DNA from: Akkermansiaceae bacterium
GTDB taxonomy: Bacteria; Verrucomicrobiota; Verrucomicrobiia; Verrucomicrobiales; Akkermansiaceae
Assembly: GCA_013041925.1 (NCBI GenBank)
Contig: JABDRB010000011.1
Span: 1-64,000, forward strand
Length of the DNA: 64,000 nucleotides
Reading direction: 5' to 3'
Made by a program: the position numbers and the translations under genes. This document shows, piece by piece, positions 25,220 through 33,083 of this stretch (within the stretch, counting starts at the first letter, position 1; each line of letters begins with the position of its first letter). Under the pieces are notes generated by a model that searched no databases, was not told where the DNA came from, and saw only the letters and a list, made by a program, of their open reading frames with translations.

Positions 25220-26296
25220 TTAGTCGTTAAAAAAGTGTCGACCGGTGTTTCCGGCTTCGGTGTTGTTATCGGTCTCCCAGTAAACATCGTCAAAAATCGA
25301 TTCCACGGTGGGTGCGGGTGACTCTTCGGCAAAGACGGCAGAGGCATCCGCCTCAAGCTTTGCCTCTCGGTCGATGGCATCGGCCTCGGCATCGGTGAAG
25401 ACCGACTCTTCAATGAGCCGACGACGCCAAAGGCGGGTCGGATCGTGGTATGTCTTGTACTTCTCGATCTCCTCGGGTGTCCGGTATTTCTTCGCATTGG
25501 CATCCGCAACGGAATGACCATAGTAGCGGTAGGTGGCAATCTCGAGGACCGTGGGTTTACTTTCCTTGCGGGCGCGCTCCATGGCGATGTGAGCCTTGGC
25601 GCGGACCTCGTATAAGTCCTCGCCATTGACCAGATCCCAGTCCATGTCATACGCATCAGCACGTTGTGCCAAACAATCTTTATAGGCGCTGGAACGATGC
25701 TGGCTGGTGCCCATCGAGTAGCCATTGTTTTCAATCACATAGACAACGGGCAGATCAAAGAGTGCCGCGAGGTTCAGCGACTCGTGGAATGCTCCTTGGT
25801 TGACAGCGCCATCACCCAGATAGCAAAGGCAGCAGCCTTCGAGTTCCTTGTATTTCAGGCCATAGGCAAGGCCCAACCCGAGGGGCGTCTGACCCGCAAC
25901 AATCCCGTGCCCGCCCCAGAAGTTTTTATCAGGAGCAAAAAGGTGCATCGATCCCCCCTTGCCCTTGGCTGAACCTGTTGCCTTGCCAAACAGCTCGGCC
26001 ATGCACGGGTTCATTTCCATCCCCACCGAGAGCGCATGACCGTGGCATCGATAAGCTGTAATGACGTGATCATTGTCTCCGCAGAGACCAATCGTGCCCA
26101 CAGCCACCGATTCTTGGCCGATATAGAGGTGAAGAAATCCACCCATCATTCCTTTGTTGTAAAATTTCAGGGCGGTCTGTTCAAAGCGACGGATACGCAC
26201 CATGTCACGGAACAACTGAATTTTATCGTCGTTGGTAAGGCTCTGATTGACCTTAGATTGGGAGAAATCGAGCAGGGAATCTGGGGAATCCATCAT
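25220..26296 (-). CDS. pdhA: Pyruvate dehydrogenase E1 component, alpha subunit (358 aa)
   Basis: Carries the TPP-binding motif GDGAVNQGAFHESLNLAALF through ENNGYSMGTS (about residues 168-200), the phosphorylation-loop region TYRYYGHSVAD (about 265-275) and the FLHLYIGQESVAVG entry block. Length is normal. First gene of the minus-strand pdh group. A 163-base spacer separates it from ruvA; no firm promoter was identified there. Confidence 0.93.
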   Translation of the reverse strand: MMDSPDSLLDFSQSKVNQSLTNDDKIQLFRDMVRIRRFEQTALKFYNKGMMGGFLHLYIGQESVAVGTIGLCGDNDHVITAYRCHGHALSVGMEMNPCMAELFGKATGSAKGKGGSMHLFAPDKNFWGGHGIVAGQTPLGLGLAYGLKYKELEGCCLCYLGDGAVNQGAFHESLNLAALFDLPVVYVIENNGYSMGTSQHRSSAYKDCLAQRADAYDMDWDLVNGEDLYEVRAKAHIAMERARKESKPTVLEIATYRYYGHSVADANAKKYRTPEEIEKYKTYHDPTRLWRRRLIEESVFTDAEADAIDREAKLEADASAVFAEESPAPTVESIFDDVYWETDNNTEAGNTGRHFFND

Positions 26297-26459
26297 AAAT
26301 GTGTCGGAAGTGATGTGGGGGACTTAGTGGCTGGCACGATCAGGTTCAAGCGCAAATCCTGCCAACCTTTGTTTGCGGGGGTCTCTTGTCGAGGCGGGCA
26401 ACGCTAGACAAGCATCTCATGATTGACCAGAAAAATGCAAGTTCGCTCTGAAGTCCGAT

Positions 26460-27056
26460 CTATGCACTCAGCATCCGCAACGCAGCACGCAGCACATCCT
26501 CAGCGGAGGAATCCGGCTTCAGCTTGGTCACCGCATTCACCGCCTTACGCGCCTCGGCCTGCTTATACCCCAGCCCAATCAAGGCCGACTCAGCATCCAC
26601 CGCCGCACTAGGCACCGCATCACCGGCCGCCGCCTGCCACGCTTCTGCCACACCCACCTTGTCTTTTAACTCGAGAATAATCCGCTCGGCCGTCTTTTTC
26701 CCTAGCCCCTTGATCTGAGCAAGAGCCGCCGCATCACCATTCACCACGCAGCTCTTAAAATGATCCACTGGCATCCCACTCAGCACCGACATCCCAATCG
26801 CCGGACCAATCCCGCTGACACGCTCGATGAGAAGTAAAAATAAATCCCGCTCCGCATCCGTCGCAAATCCATACAACGTATGTGCCGTCTCGCGGATGTG
26901 AAGGTGCGTCCGTAAATCCACTTCCTTACCCACCACCGGGTTGATCGCATCGTAGGTACTCAGCGACACCGTGAGCAGATACCCCACACCATTCACATCA
27001 ATCACCAGCCGCCCCGGCAGAGCCTCTAACACATTTCCACGTAGTCGCGCTATCAT
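26460..27056 (-). CDS. ruvA: Holliday junction DNA helicase subunit RuvA (198 aa)
   Basis: Binds Holliday junctions and recruits RuvB for branch migration. The N-terminal OB fold starts MIARLRGNVLEALPGRLVIDVNGVGY. The helix-hairpin-helix region is present (LIERVSGIGPAIGMSVLSG and LAQIKGLGKKTAERIILELK), and the C-terminal domain III (ESALIGLGYKQAEARKAV) contacts RuvB. ATG 27056 was preferred over 27065, which adds only MVL. It follows the M14 peptidase gene after 19 bases; ruvB and ruvC are not in the window. Confidence 0.93.
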   Translation of the reverse strand: MIARLRGNVLEALPGRLVIDVNGVGYLLTVSLSTYDAINPVVGKEVDLRTHLHIRETAHTLYGFATDAERDLFLLLIERVSGIGPAIGMSVLSGMPVDHFKSCVVNGDAAALAQIKGLGKKTAERIILELKDKVGVAEAWQAAAGDAVPSAAVDAESALIGLGYKQAEARKAVNAVTKLKPDSSAEDVLRAALRMLSA

Positions 27057-27075
27057 CAGCACCATTAGACCCGCC

Positions 27076-27822
27076 TCACACCCCCCGCGTCAACAGGAAT
27101 TCCTGCACGGCTTTACAAACCGCCAGCTGGTGACATGCCACTCGTTTCTCCAGCTCTAGCGAGCTGGGCGTTTCCAAGGTATAAGAAACACCTGTCCCCA
27201 GCTCCGCCATATAAATGGCTTCTGGCCAGTCTCCGGGGAAATCCGACCTCGGCTCATGGAAAATCCACCCCGGCTCACGCACTTGATGATCATCGATCAA
27301 GGGGCTGGGCTCAGGTTCGATCTCGGTAGATGCCGCATCGATAATTGAATGGGCCACGCTAGCGCAGGCGCATTTCTGAATTTCATAAAGATAAAACCCA
27401 GTGCTCTCCCAATCCTCATGCAACGATAAAAATACATCGGGGACCGGCTGCCGCTCCAACCACTCGATATGCCCGCGCACCTCCTCCGATGCCTGACGCA
27501 GGTAATCGCGATTCAAGTCCACCCCCTGCGTATTTTCCCGTGTCTCCTGAGCCAAGCCCGTTGGGTTCATCACTGGGCAGACACGCCATTCGACCTGATT
27601 GCCCAAGTGGCCCTTTTCCATCATTTCCAACAGGGCAACAACCCCAGCAGGCTCATCGCCATGGATGCCCGATGATACATAAACCCTCGGTTTGCCCACC
27701 GCCCGCCTCGTAAACGCAGGAACCTCATACCCCCCTACCTCAGCCATCACCTCCCGAGTAAAACCAGACGCAGTCGCAGCTCGGCAGAATCTTTCTAAAT
27801 AGGACCATGTATCAATCACCAC
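27076..27822 (-). CDS. M14-family zinc carboxypeptidase / succinylglutamate-desuccinylase-like protein (248 aa)
   Basis: Zinc-ligand motif HGDEPAG (about residues 53-59) and substrate motif CPVMNPTGLAQETRENTQG...DLNRDY, with a later LSLHEDWE that supplies the third zinc ligand. This pattern fits the M14 carboxypeptidase/AstE-aspartoacylase superfamily, and the short length is like cytoplasmic MpaA-type murein-peptide amidases. No signal peptide. Tightly upstream of ruvA (19 bases), probably co-transcribed. The precise substrate (murein peptide or an acyl-amino acid) is not resolved. Confidence 0.75.
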   Translation of the reverse strand: MVIDTWSYLERFCRAATASGFTREVMAEVGGYEVPAFTRRAVGKPRVYVSSGIHGDEPAGVVALLEMMEKGHLGNQVEWRVCPVMNPTGLAQETRENTQGVDLNRDYLRQASEEVRGHIEWLERQPVPDVFLSLHEDWESTGFYLYEIQKCACASVAHSIIDAASTEIEPEPSPLIDDHQVREPGWIFHEPRSDFPGDWPEAIYMAELGTGVSYTLETPSSLELEKRVACHQLAVCKAVQEFLLTRGV

Positions 27823-27885
27823 GCATATATTCTAATACCCGAACTTGAAACTTGAAACTTCAAAGTTAAATCATAGTTTGCTCCC

Positions 27886-28875
27886 ATGAACGTTCTCGTC
27901 GTCGGAGGCGCAGGCTACATCGGTAGCCACTGCGTCAGACAACTCCAAACTGCCGGTCACTCTCCCCTTGTTCTTGATAACCTCGTCTACGGCCACCGCC
28001 ATGCCGTTGCCAGCGATATCCCCTTCTTTGATGAAGACCTCGGAAACCGCCATGCCGTTGCCCAAATCCTCAAGGAAAACAACATCGACGTCGTCATGCA
28101 CTTCGCTGCCTACGCCTACGTCGGCGAATCCGTCACCGAACCCCTGAAGTATTACGAAAACAACGTCGGCAATACCATCCAACTCCTGCTCGCCATGCAG
28201 GACGCCGGCGTCACCAAATTCGTTTTCTCATCCACCTGTGCCACCTACGGCGTGCCTCAGTCGCTTCCCATCGTTGAAGACCTCCCCCAGTCTCCGATCA
28301 ACCCGTATGGCCAAACCAAGCTTCAGGTCGAGGCCATCCTCAAGGACCTCGCCGCCATCGGCAAAATTTCCTCCGCCGTATTCCGCTACTTCAACGCATC
28401 CGGTGCCGCCGAGGACGGCAGCATCGGAGAATGCCACGACCCCGAAACCCACCTCATCCCGCTCGCCATCGATGCCGCCACGGGCAAACGATCCGCCCTC
28501 AAAATCTTTGGCACTGATTACCCGACACCCGACGGCACCTGCCTGCGCGACTACATCCACGTCGACGACCTCTCCCGTGCCCACATCGCCGTGTTCGATC
28601 AATTGGAAGACCCCAAAGCCTTCGTCCACTATAACCTCGGCACCGGTAGACCCACCTCCGTACGCGAAATCCTCGACGCCGTAGAAAAAGTCACTGGCCT
28701 GCCTGTGCCCGCCGAGGAAGCCCCGCGCCGCGCCGGCGACCCACCGTCGCTCTATGCCGATAACACCAAGGCCCGCCAAGGCCTCGGCTGGGAACCCCAG
28801 CACATGGACATTGAGTCCACCATCGCCACCGCTTGGAAATGGCATCATGCCAACCCAGACGGCTACGCAAGCTAG
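27886..28875 (+). CDS. galE: UDP-glucose 4-epimerase (329 aa)
   Basis: Interconverts UDP-glucose and UDP-galactose using bound NAD. Rossmann glycine motif GGAGYIGSH (residues 7-15), catalytic SSTCATYG and YGQTKLQVE (Tyr-x-x-x-Lys, about 145-153), and the extended-SDR C-terminus with GTGRPTSVREI. Length is normal. Divergent from the M14 gene; the 63-base spacer contains short tandem ACTTGAA-type repeats at about 27843-27865. Confidence 0.92.
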   Translation: MNVLVVGGAGYIGSHCVRQLQTAGHSPLVLDNLVYGHRHAVASDIPFFDEDLGNRHAVAQILKENNIDVVMHFAAYAYVGESVTEPLKYYENNVGNTIQLLLAMQDAGVTKFVFSSTCATYGVPQSLPIVEDLPQSPINPYGQTKLQVEAILKDLAAIGKISSAVFRYFNASGAAEDGSIGECHDPETHLIPLAIDAATGKRSALKIFGTDYPTPDGTCLRDYIHVDDLSRAHIAVFDQLEDPKAFVHYNLGTGRPTSVREILDAVEKVTGLPVPAEEAPRRAGDPPSLYADNTKARQGLGWEPQHMDIESTIATAWKWHHANPDGYAS

Positions 28876-28942
28876 GCGGACCATCAAAGCGCCCATGAAA
28901 GCGCTTGCCATCCACGGGCATACGCCTACATCATAGCTCTCC

Positions 28943-30430
28943 ATGAAAGCCTTTGCGACCTTTGCGATTCTCCTGACCCTTGCCCTTCCGGCCGCGGCCA
29001 CCAATATCATTTTCATCATGGCCGACGACCTCGGCTACATGGATGTCGGTTTCAACAACCCCAAAACCTTCTATGACACGCCCGCATTGAATGGCTTGGC
29101 CAAAGAATCGGTTCGCTTCACGGCAGGCTACGCGGCCTGCCCAGTGTGCTCGCCGACGCGTTCCTCCATTCTTACTGGCCAGTATCCCGCCCGCACCCGC
29201 AACACGGACTACTTTGGCGCAGCCAATGGGTTTAAAGACCAACTACCGGACGACCCCACCGACATCACCCAAGGAGATTATCGCCATCACAAGAAGCGCC
29301 CTGTGCTTCCGGCTCCTTATTTATCGAAACTGGCCGCCTCACACACAACACTGGCTGAGGCATTCAAAGCCAAGGGCTACGCCACGATGCACGCAGGCAA
29401 ATGGCACCTTGGAGATCAAGGGTCATGGCCCAAAGATCATGGTTTCGATATCAACATCGGCGGTGGCAGCCACGGTGGCCCCTACAGCGGTGATAAGTAT
29501 TTCTCCCCCTACGCCAATCCCACCCTCCCCGATGGACCCAAAGGTGAACACCTGCCCGATCGCTTGGCGACCGAAGTTTCAAAGTTCATCGCAACCAACA
29601 AAGACCATCCTTTTTTTGTCTATCTCCCCTTTTACTCCGTTCACACCCCGTTGATGGGGCGACCCGATCTCATCAAAAAATATGAGGCCAAACGCAAAGC
29701 GCTCGGGCTTAAACCAAAATTTGAACCCGAGTTCCCACGGGAAAACCGCACCGTCCAAGAACACGCCATCTACGCGGCCATGGTTGAGGCCATGGATGCG
29801 GCGGTCGGTAAAGTCCTCAAAGCACTCGATGACAACGGGGTGGCCGACGATACCATCGTGATCTTCTTCTCCGACAATGGGGGGCTCTCGACCTCTGAGG
29901 GGTCACCGACCAGTAACCTGCCCTACCGCGCGGGCAAAGGATGGGCATACGAGGGTGGCATCCGCGAGCCATTGATCGTCCGCTGGCCAGGAAAGGGCAA
30001 GGCCGGCGCGATCTGTGATGTGCCCGTGATTTCCACCGATTTCTACCCGACGCTTCTTGAGGTATGCGGGTTTGACCCGATGCCTGAGCAACACATCGAT
30101 GGCACCAGCTTTGCCAATCTCCTCAAAAACCCGTCGGCCAAACACGATCGCGCTCCCTTGTTTTGGCATTACCCACATTGGGGAAACCAAGGAGGCATCC
30201 CCAACTCCACCATTCGCGACGGCGATTGGAAACTCATTCGTTATTATTACAAAAAAGCACCCGAGTTGTTTCACCTTGCAAACGACCCCGGCGAGCAATC
30301 CGACTTAGCCAAAAAGGAATCCAAGAAGTTGTCCGAGCTCAACACCAAGCTGGATGCTCTCCTCAAGGAAACCGACGCCCTGATGCCCGTTGTCAATCCC
30401 ATGGCCAAAAAGGGTTTCAAAAAGTGGTAA
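28943..30430 (+). CDS. Secreted sulfatase, formylglycine type (495 aa)
   Basis: Signal peptide MKAFATFAILLTLALPAAA. Metal-binding MADDLGYMD at residues 26-34 and FGly signature CSPTRSSILTG with the convertible Cys69 (C-x-P-x-R). HAGKWHLGDQG (about residues 152-162) and FFSDNGG (about 311-317) supply further active-site and metal ligands. It belongs to the arylsulfatase/S1 family and should desulfate an extracellular glycan. It needs the FGly-generating or anaerobic sulfatase-maturating enzyme, not in this window. Lies 67 bases after galE on the same strand. Confidence 0.9.
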   Translation: MKAFATFAILLTLALPAAATNIIFIMADDLGYMDVGFNNPKTFYDTPALNGLAKESVRFTAGYAACPVCSPTRSSILTGQYPARTRNTDYFGAANGFKDQLPDDPTDITQGDYRHHKKRPVLPAPYLSKLAASHTTLAEAFKAKGYATMHAGKWHLGDQGSWPKDHGFDINIGGGSHGGPYSGDKYFSPYANPTLPDGPKGEHLPDRLATEVSKFIATNKDHPFFVYLPFYSVHTPLMGRPDLIKKYEAKRKALGLKPKFEPEFPRENRTVQEHAIYAAMVEAMDAAVGKVLKALDDNGVADDTIVIFFSDNGGLSTSEGSPTSNLPYRAGKGWAYEGGIREPLIVRWPGKGKAGAICDVPVISTDFYPTLLEVCGFDPMPEQHIDGTSFANLLKNPSAKHDRAPLFWHYPHWGNQGGIPNSTIRDGDWKLIRYYYKKAPELFHLANDPGEQSDLAKKESKKLSELNTKLDALLKETDALMPVVNPMAKKGFKKW

Positions 30431-30574
30431 GACCATCCAGCCGGTGGATGAGGGAAACGATATCAAACCACCTGTCAGCGCTAGATCGACCCCTCCGCCG
30501 AATCTTTGTGCAATTTCAGCGCCATCAAAGACACTACCCTTGACTCGGACGGGTTATGTTATGAGCATGGTGAC

Positions 30575-32353
30575 ATGCACTCTGACCTCCACTACTGCCA
30601 GGACTACTTCGCCTACACACGCCGGAAATCCCGTGAAATCATGGTAGGCAACGTCGGCGTCGGTGGCGATAACCCGATCCGTGTGCAGTCGATGATCACC
30701 GCGGACACCCGCGACACCGACGCTTGTGTCAAGGAGATCCTAGAACTCGCCGAAGCCGGATGCGAGATTGCCCGAGTCACTGCACAAACCAAAAAGTATG
30801 CGGAAAACCTCGAACACATCCGGGATGGCGTCCGCGCCGCCGGTTGTGAGATCCCGCTCGTCGCCGATATTCATTTTAAACCCGACGCCGCCTTCGAGGC
30901 CGCCAAATGGGTCGAAAAAATCCGCGTCAACCCGGGCAACTACGCCGATACCAAAAAGTTTGCCATCCGCGAATACAGCGATGCCCAATATGCCGATGAA
31001 TTAGCGCGTATCCGCGAGGATTTTACACCTCTGGTCGATCTCTGCAAGGAACTGGGCCGCGCCATGCGCATCGGCACCAACCACGGGTCACTCTCCGACC
31101 GCATCATGAATCGCTACGGTGACACCCCACTCGGCATGGTCGAGAGTGCACTCGAGTTTGCCCGTATTGCCCGCGACCACGATTACCACCATTTCTGTTT
31201 TTCTATGAAGGCTTCCAACCCGAAGGTCATGATCGAGGCATACCGCTTGCTGGTCGCCCGGCTCGATCAGGAGGGCTCCGACTGGAATTACCCGATCCAC
31301 CTCGGCGTCACCGAGGCAGGCGATGGTGAGGACGGCCGTATCAAATCTGCCATCGGCATCGGCTCTCTGTTAGCCGATGGTGTGGGCGACACCATCCGCG
31401 TCTCCCTCACCGAGGATTCCGTCTATGAAATCCCAGTGGCGCAGCGGCTTGTCGATACCATCCGCCATAGCCACCTTCAAAGCGATCCGCACGGGTCGCA
31501 GCGTGGCACGCTCAGCTACGACCCGTTTTCCTACACCCGCCGACACAGCCACGCCATCGAGATCAACGGCCACCCACTCGGTGGCGATAACACCATCCGA
31601 GTGTTCACCTCACGGGAAAAATGGGATGCGCTCGCACACAAGATCGATAAACTCGGCGACTTCACGCCTGAGGTCGTTGTCGATGACTCAGGTGTCCTCT
31701 CCGTGGACCCGTATGACACCAATGCCGTGATGGAAATCAACGCCCTCGTCGAGCCTCATCTCGTCACCGTCGCCAACAGCGACGTGCACGATGCCGCCGT
31801 CATCCACGCGTTCCGCCTGCTCGCTTCCAAACTCGCCGCGCATCACCCGATCCTCCTCAAAGATCACCTCACCCCCTCGTCTGACCCCAACGCCGACGCA
31901 CTCCCCAACCTCCTCATCGCGGCACGCAATATCGGCTCCCTGCTCTGCGACGGCATCGGTGACGCCATCCTCATCCAAGGCGAAGCCGACCCGGGCCAAT
32001 CACTCCGCCTTGCCTACAACATCCTGCAAGCCGCCGGAGCTCGGATTTTTAAAACCGACTACGTTGCCTGCCCGTCGTGCGGCCGGACCCTCTTCAACCT
32101 TCAGGACACCACCCAAAAAGTCCGTGCCGCCACTGGCCATCTCAAGGGTGTGCGCATCGCCATCATGGGATGCATCGTGAACGGCCCCGGAGAAATGGCC
32201 GACGCCGACTTCGGCTACGTCGGCGGCGCACCCGGAAAAATCAACCTCTACGTCGGCAAACAAGCGGTCAAATTTAACATCCCAGAAGCCGAAGCCGTAG
32301 AACGACTCATCGACCTGATCACCGAGCATGGGAAATGGATCGACACCCCCTAA
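30575..32353 (+). CDS. ispG: 4-hydroxy-3-methylbut-2-enyl-diphosphate synthase, long form (592 aa)
   Basis: MEP-pathway FeS enzyme (GcpE). N-terminal TIM barrel with SREIMVGNVGVGGDNPIRVQ (about residues 14-33), LVADIHFKP and VRVNPGNY-like IRVNPGNYAD. The C-terminal [4Fe-4S] region has VACPSCGRTLF and MGCIVNGPGEMADADFGYVG. At about 590 residues it is the long form with an inserted central domain, as in Chlamydiae, Bacteroidetes and plants, rather than the about 370-residue E. coli form. ATG 30575 was chosen because family members start shortly before SREIMVGN; a TTG start at 30506 would add 23 unlikely residues. Convergent with the DUF2103 gene, overlapping by 4 bases at the stop codons. Confidence 0.92.
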   Translation: MHSDLHYCQDYFAYTRRKSREIMVGNVGVGGDNPIRVQSMITADTRDTDACVKEILELAEAGCEIARVTAQTKKYAENLEHIRDGVRAAGCEIPLVADIHFKPDAAFEAAKWVEKIRVNPGNYADTKKFAIREYSDAQYADELARIREDFTPLVDLCKELGRAMRIGTNHGSLSDRIMNRYGDTPLGMVESALEFARIARDHDYHHFCFSMKASNPKVMIEAYRLLVARLDQEGSDWNYPIHLGVTEAGDGEDGRIKSAIGIGSLLADGVGDTIRVSLTEDSVYEIPVAQRLVDTIRHSHLQSDPHGSQRGTLSYDPFSYTRRHSHAIEINGHPLGGDNTIRVFTSREKWDALAHKIDKLGDFTPEVVVDDSGVLSVDPYDTNAVMEINALVEPHLVTVANSDVHDAAVIHAFRLLASKLAAHHPILLKDHLTPSSDPNADALPNLLIAARNIGSLLCDGIGDAILIQGEADPGQSLRLAYNILQAAGARIFKTDYVACPSCGRTLFNLQDTTQKVRAATGHLKGVRIAIMGCIVNGPGEMADADFGYVGGAPGKINLYVGKQAVKFNIPEAEAVERLIDLITEHGKWIDTP

Positions 32354-32631
32354 CCCATACCTTCAATCCGCCGCCAGGCATCTTCGGCTCTCCCCTCCTC
32401 CGTCCGGATAAAAAGCTCCTGTAAGCCTTTCGATGTCTGGGTCACGGCCTTTAGGCCACCGGGCACTTCCCGCTGCACTCGCACCGATCCTGTTTTCCCG
32501 TTTTTCCCGAGCGATTTCCCACCGTAGGATCGGCCAATGATCACACCCGTCACCCCGTCTAACGATTCAATTTTCCGAATCATTCTAAGGCATTCCGGCG
32601 AGGAACTTTGATGTCGACCACGTGAGGGCAT
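32350..32631 (-). CDS. Small DUF2103-like protein (93 aa)
   Basis: Starts ATG 32631 (MPSRGRHQSSSPECLRMIRK), 28 bases after the stop of the ArsC-like gene. The core IESLDGVTGVIIGRSYGG, then a Lys/Gly-rich loop, then VPGGLKAVTQTSKGLQELFI resembles DUF2103 (predicted metal-binding) as I remember that family. The family assignment is tentative. The frame is open further upstream to 32772 but that part is antisense-frame overlap with ArsC. Operon with fhs and ArsC is likely from spacing. Confidence 0.6.
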   Translation of the reverse strand: MPSRGRHQSSSPECLRMIRKIESLDGVTGVIIGRSYGGKSLGKNGKTGSVRVQREVPGGLKAVTQTSKGLQELFIRTEEGRAEDAWRRIEGMG

Positions 32632-32659
32632 GAGAGGGGCTGGCCGCTGTTGAACTTGT

Positions 32660-33019
32660 TTACGAATGAAGAAAATCGATGATCCGTTGCTTGGGCCGAC
32701 CAATGATCGCCTTGTTTCCACGTATGAGCACAGGACGCTGTAGCAGCTGCTTGTGCTTGAGCAAAATTTCAATCACGGCATCAGGGTTGCTGACATAATC
32801 CTCGGGGTTAAGTTCCTTTTTCTTAAACATGGAATCCTTGCGCACCAGGTCCTCAACGGGACCTTCAAGGGCCGCCACGAGCCGTTCCAACGCCTCACGA
32901 TCCGGAGGCGTTTTGATATACAGGATGACATCGTGATCAACTCCCAGATCCTCGGCGACCGCCAAGGCATTTTTCGAGGACCCTCAGTGTGGGTTGTGGT
33001 AAATAATCGTTTTCGCCAT
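32660..33019 (-). CDS. Selenocysteine-containing ArsC-family arsenate reductase (119 aa, in-frame TGA = U12)
   Basis: Read from ATG 33019, the frame gives MAKTIIYHNPH, then TGA (32986-32984), then GSSKNALAVAEDLG and on to TAA at 32660. Aligned to E. coli ArsC (IYHNPACGTSR), the TGA falls exactly on catalytic Cys12. His8 and Arg60 sit at the same numbers, and Arg95 and Arg108 correspond to Arg94 and Arg107. Twenty-three bases after the TGA, a 7-bp stem with a GGUC apical loop (32950-32967) matches a bacterial SECIS. The frame downstream stays open and family-like, so a random nonsense mutation is unlikely. Predicted role: glutaredoxin-coupled reduction of arsenate or a related oxyanion or thiol substrate. 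It lies 64 bases downstream of fhs. A standard caller truncates it to 32660-32965 with a TTG start and loses the active site. Protein family is certain; the Sec reading is an inference needing selABC/tRNA-Sec elsewhere in the genome. Confidence 0.85.
32950..32967 (-). other. Candidate bacterial SECIS element (apical hairpin)
   Basis: On the sense strand CCUUGGC-GGUC-GCCGAGG forms seven pairs (one G-U) closed by a GGUC loop. The loop starts 23 bases after the UGA. The E. coli fdhF SECIS also has a GGUC apical loop, 18 bases after its UGA. An alternative outer stem GGUCCUCG/CGAGGAUC starts two bases after the UGA. Confidence 0.75.
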
Positions 33020-33083
33020 GCCCGATTCTAAATCGCATCATATCAAGTATCAAACTCCAAAAATGGACACGGCTGGTGCAAGA

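Noticed and set aside
28228-29019. 263-codon minus-strand frame opposite galE and the sulfatase start.
   Set aside because: Gly/Val-rich shadow of two clear plus-strand genes.
30433-30450. Hairpin CATCCA-GCCGG-TGGATG after the first sulfatase.
   Set aside because: Short 6-bp stem and no following T run; not convincing as an intrinsic terminator.
32350-32772. The full 140-codon frame for the DUF2103-like gene (start at 32772).
   Set aside because: The first 47 codons overlap the ArsC gene in another frame and are Ser/Cys/Arg-rich nonsense; ATG 32631 just after the ArsC stop is a better start.
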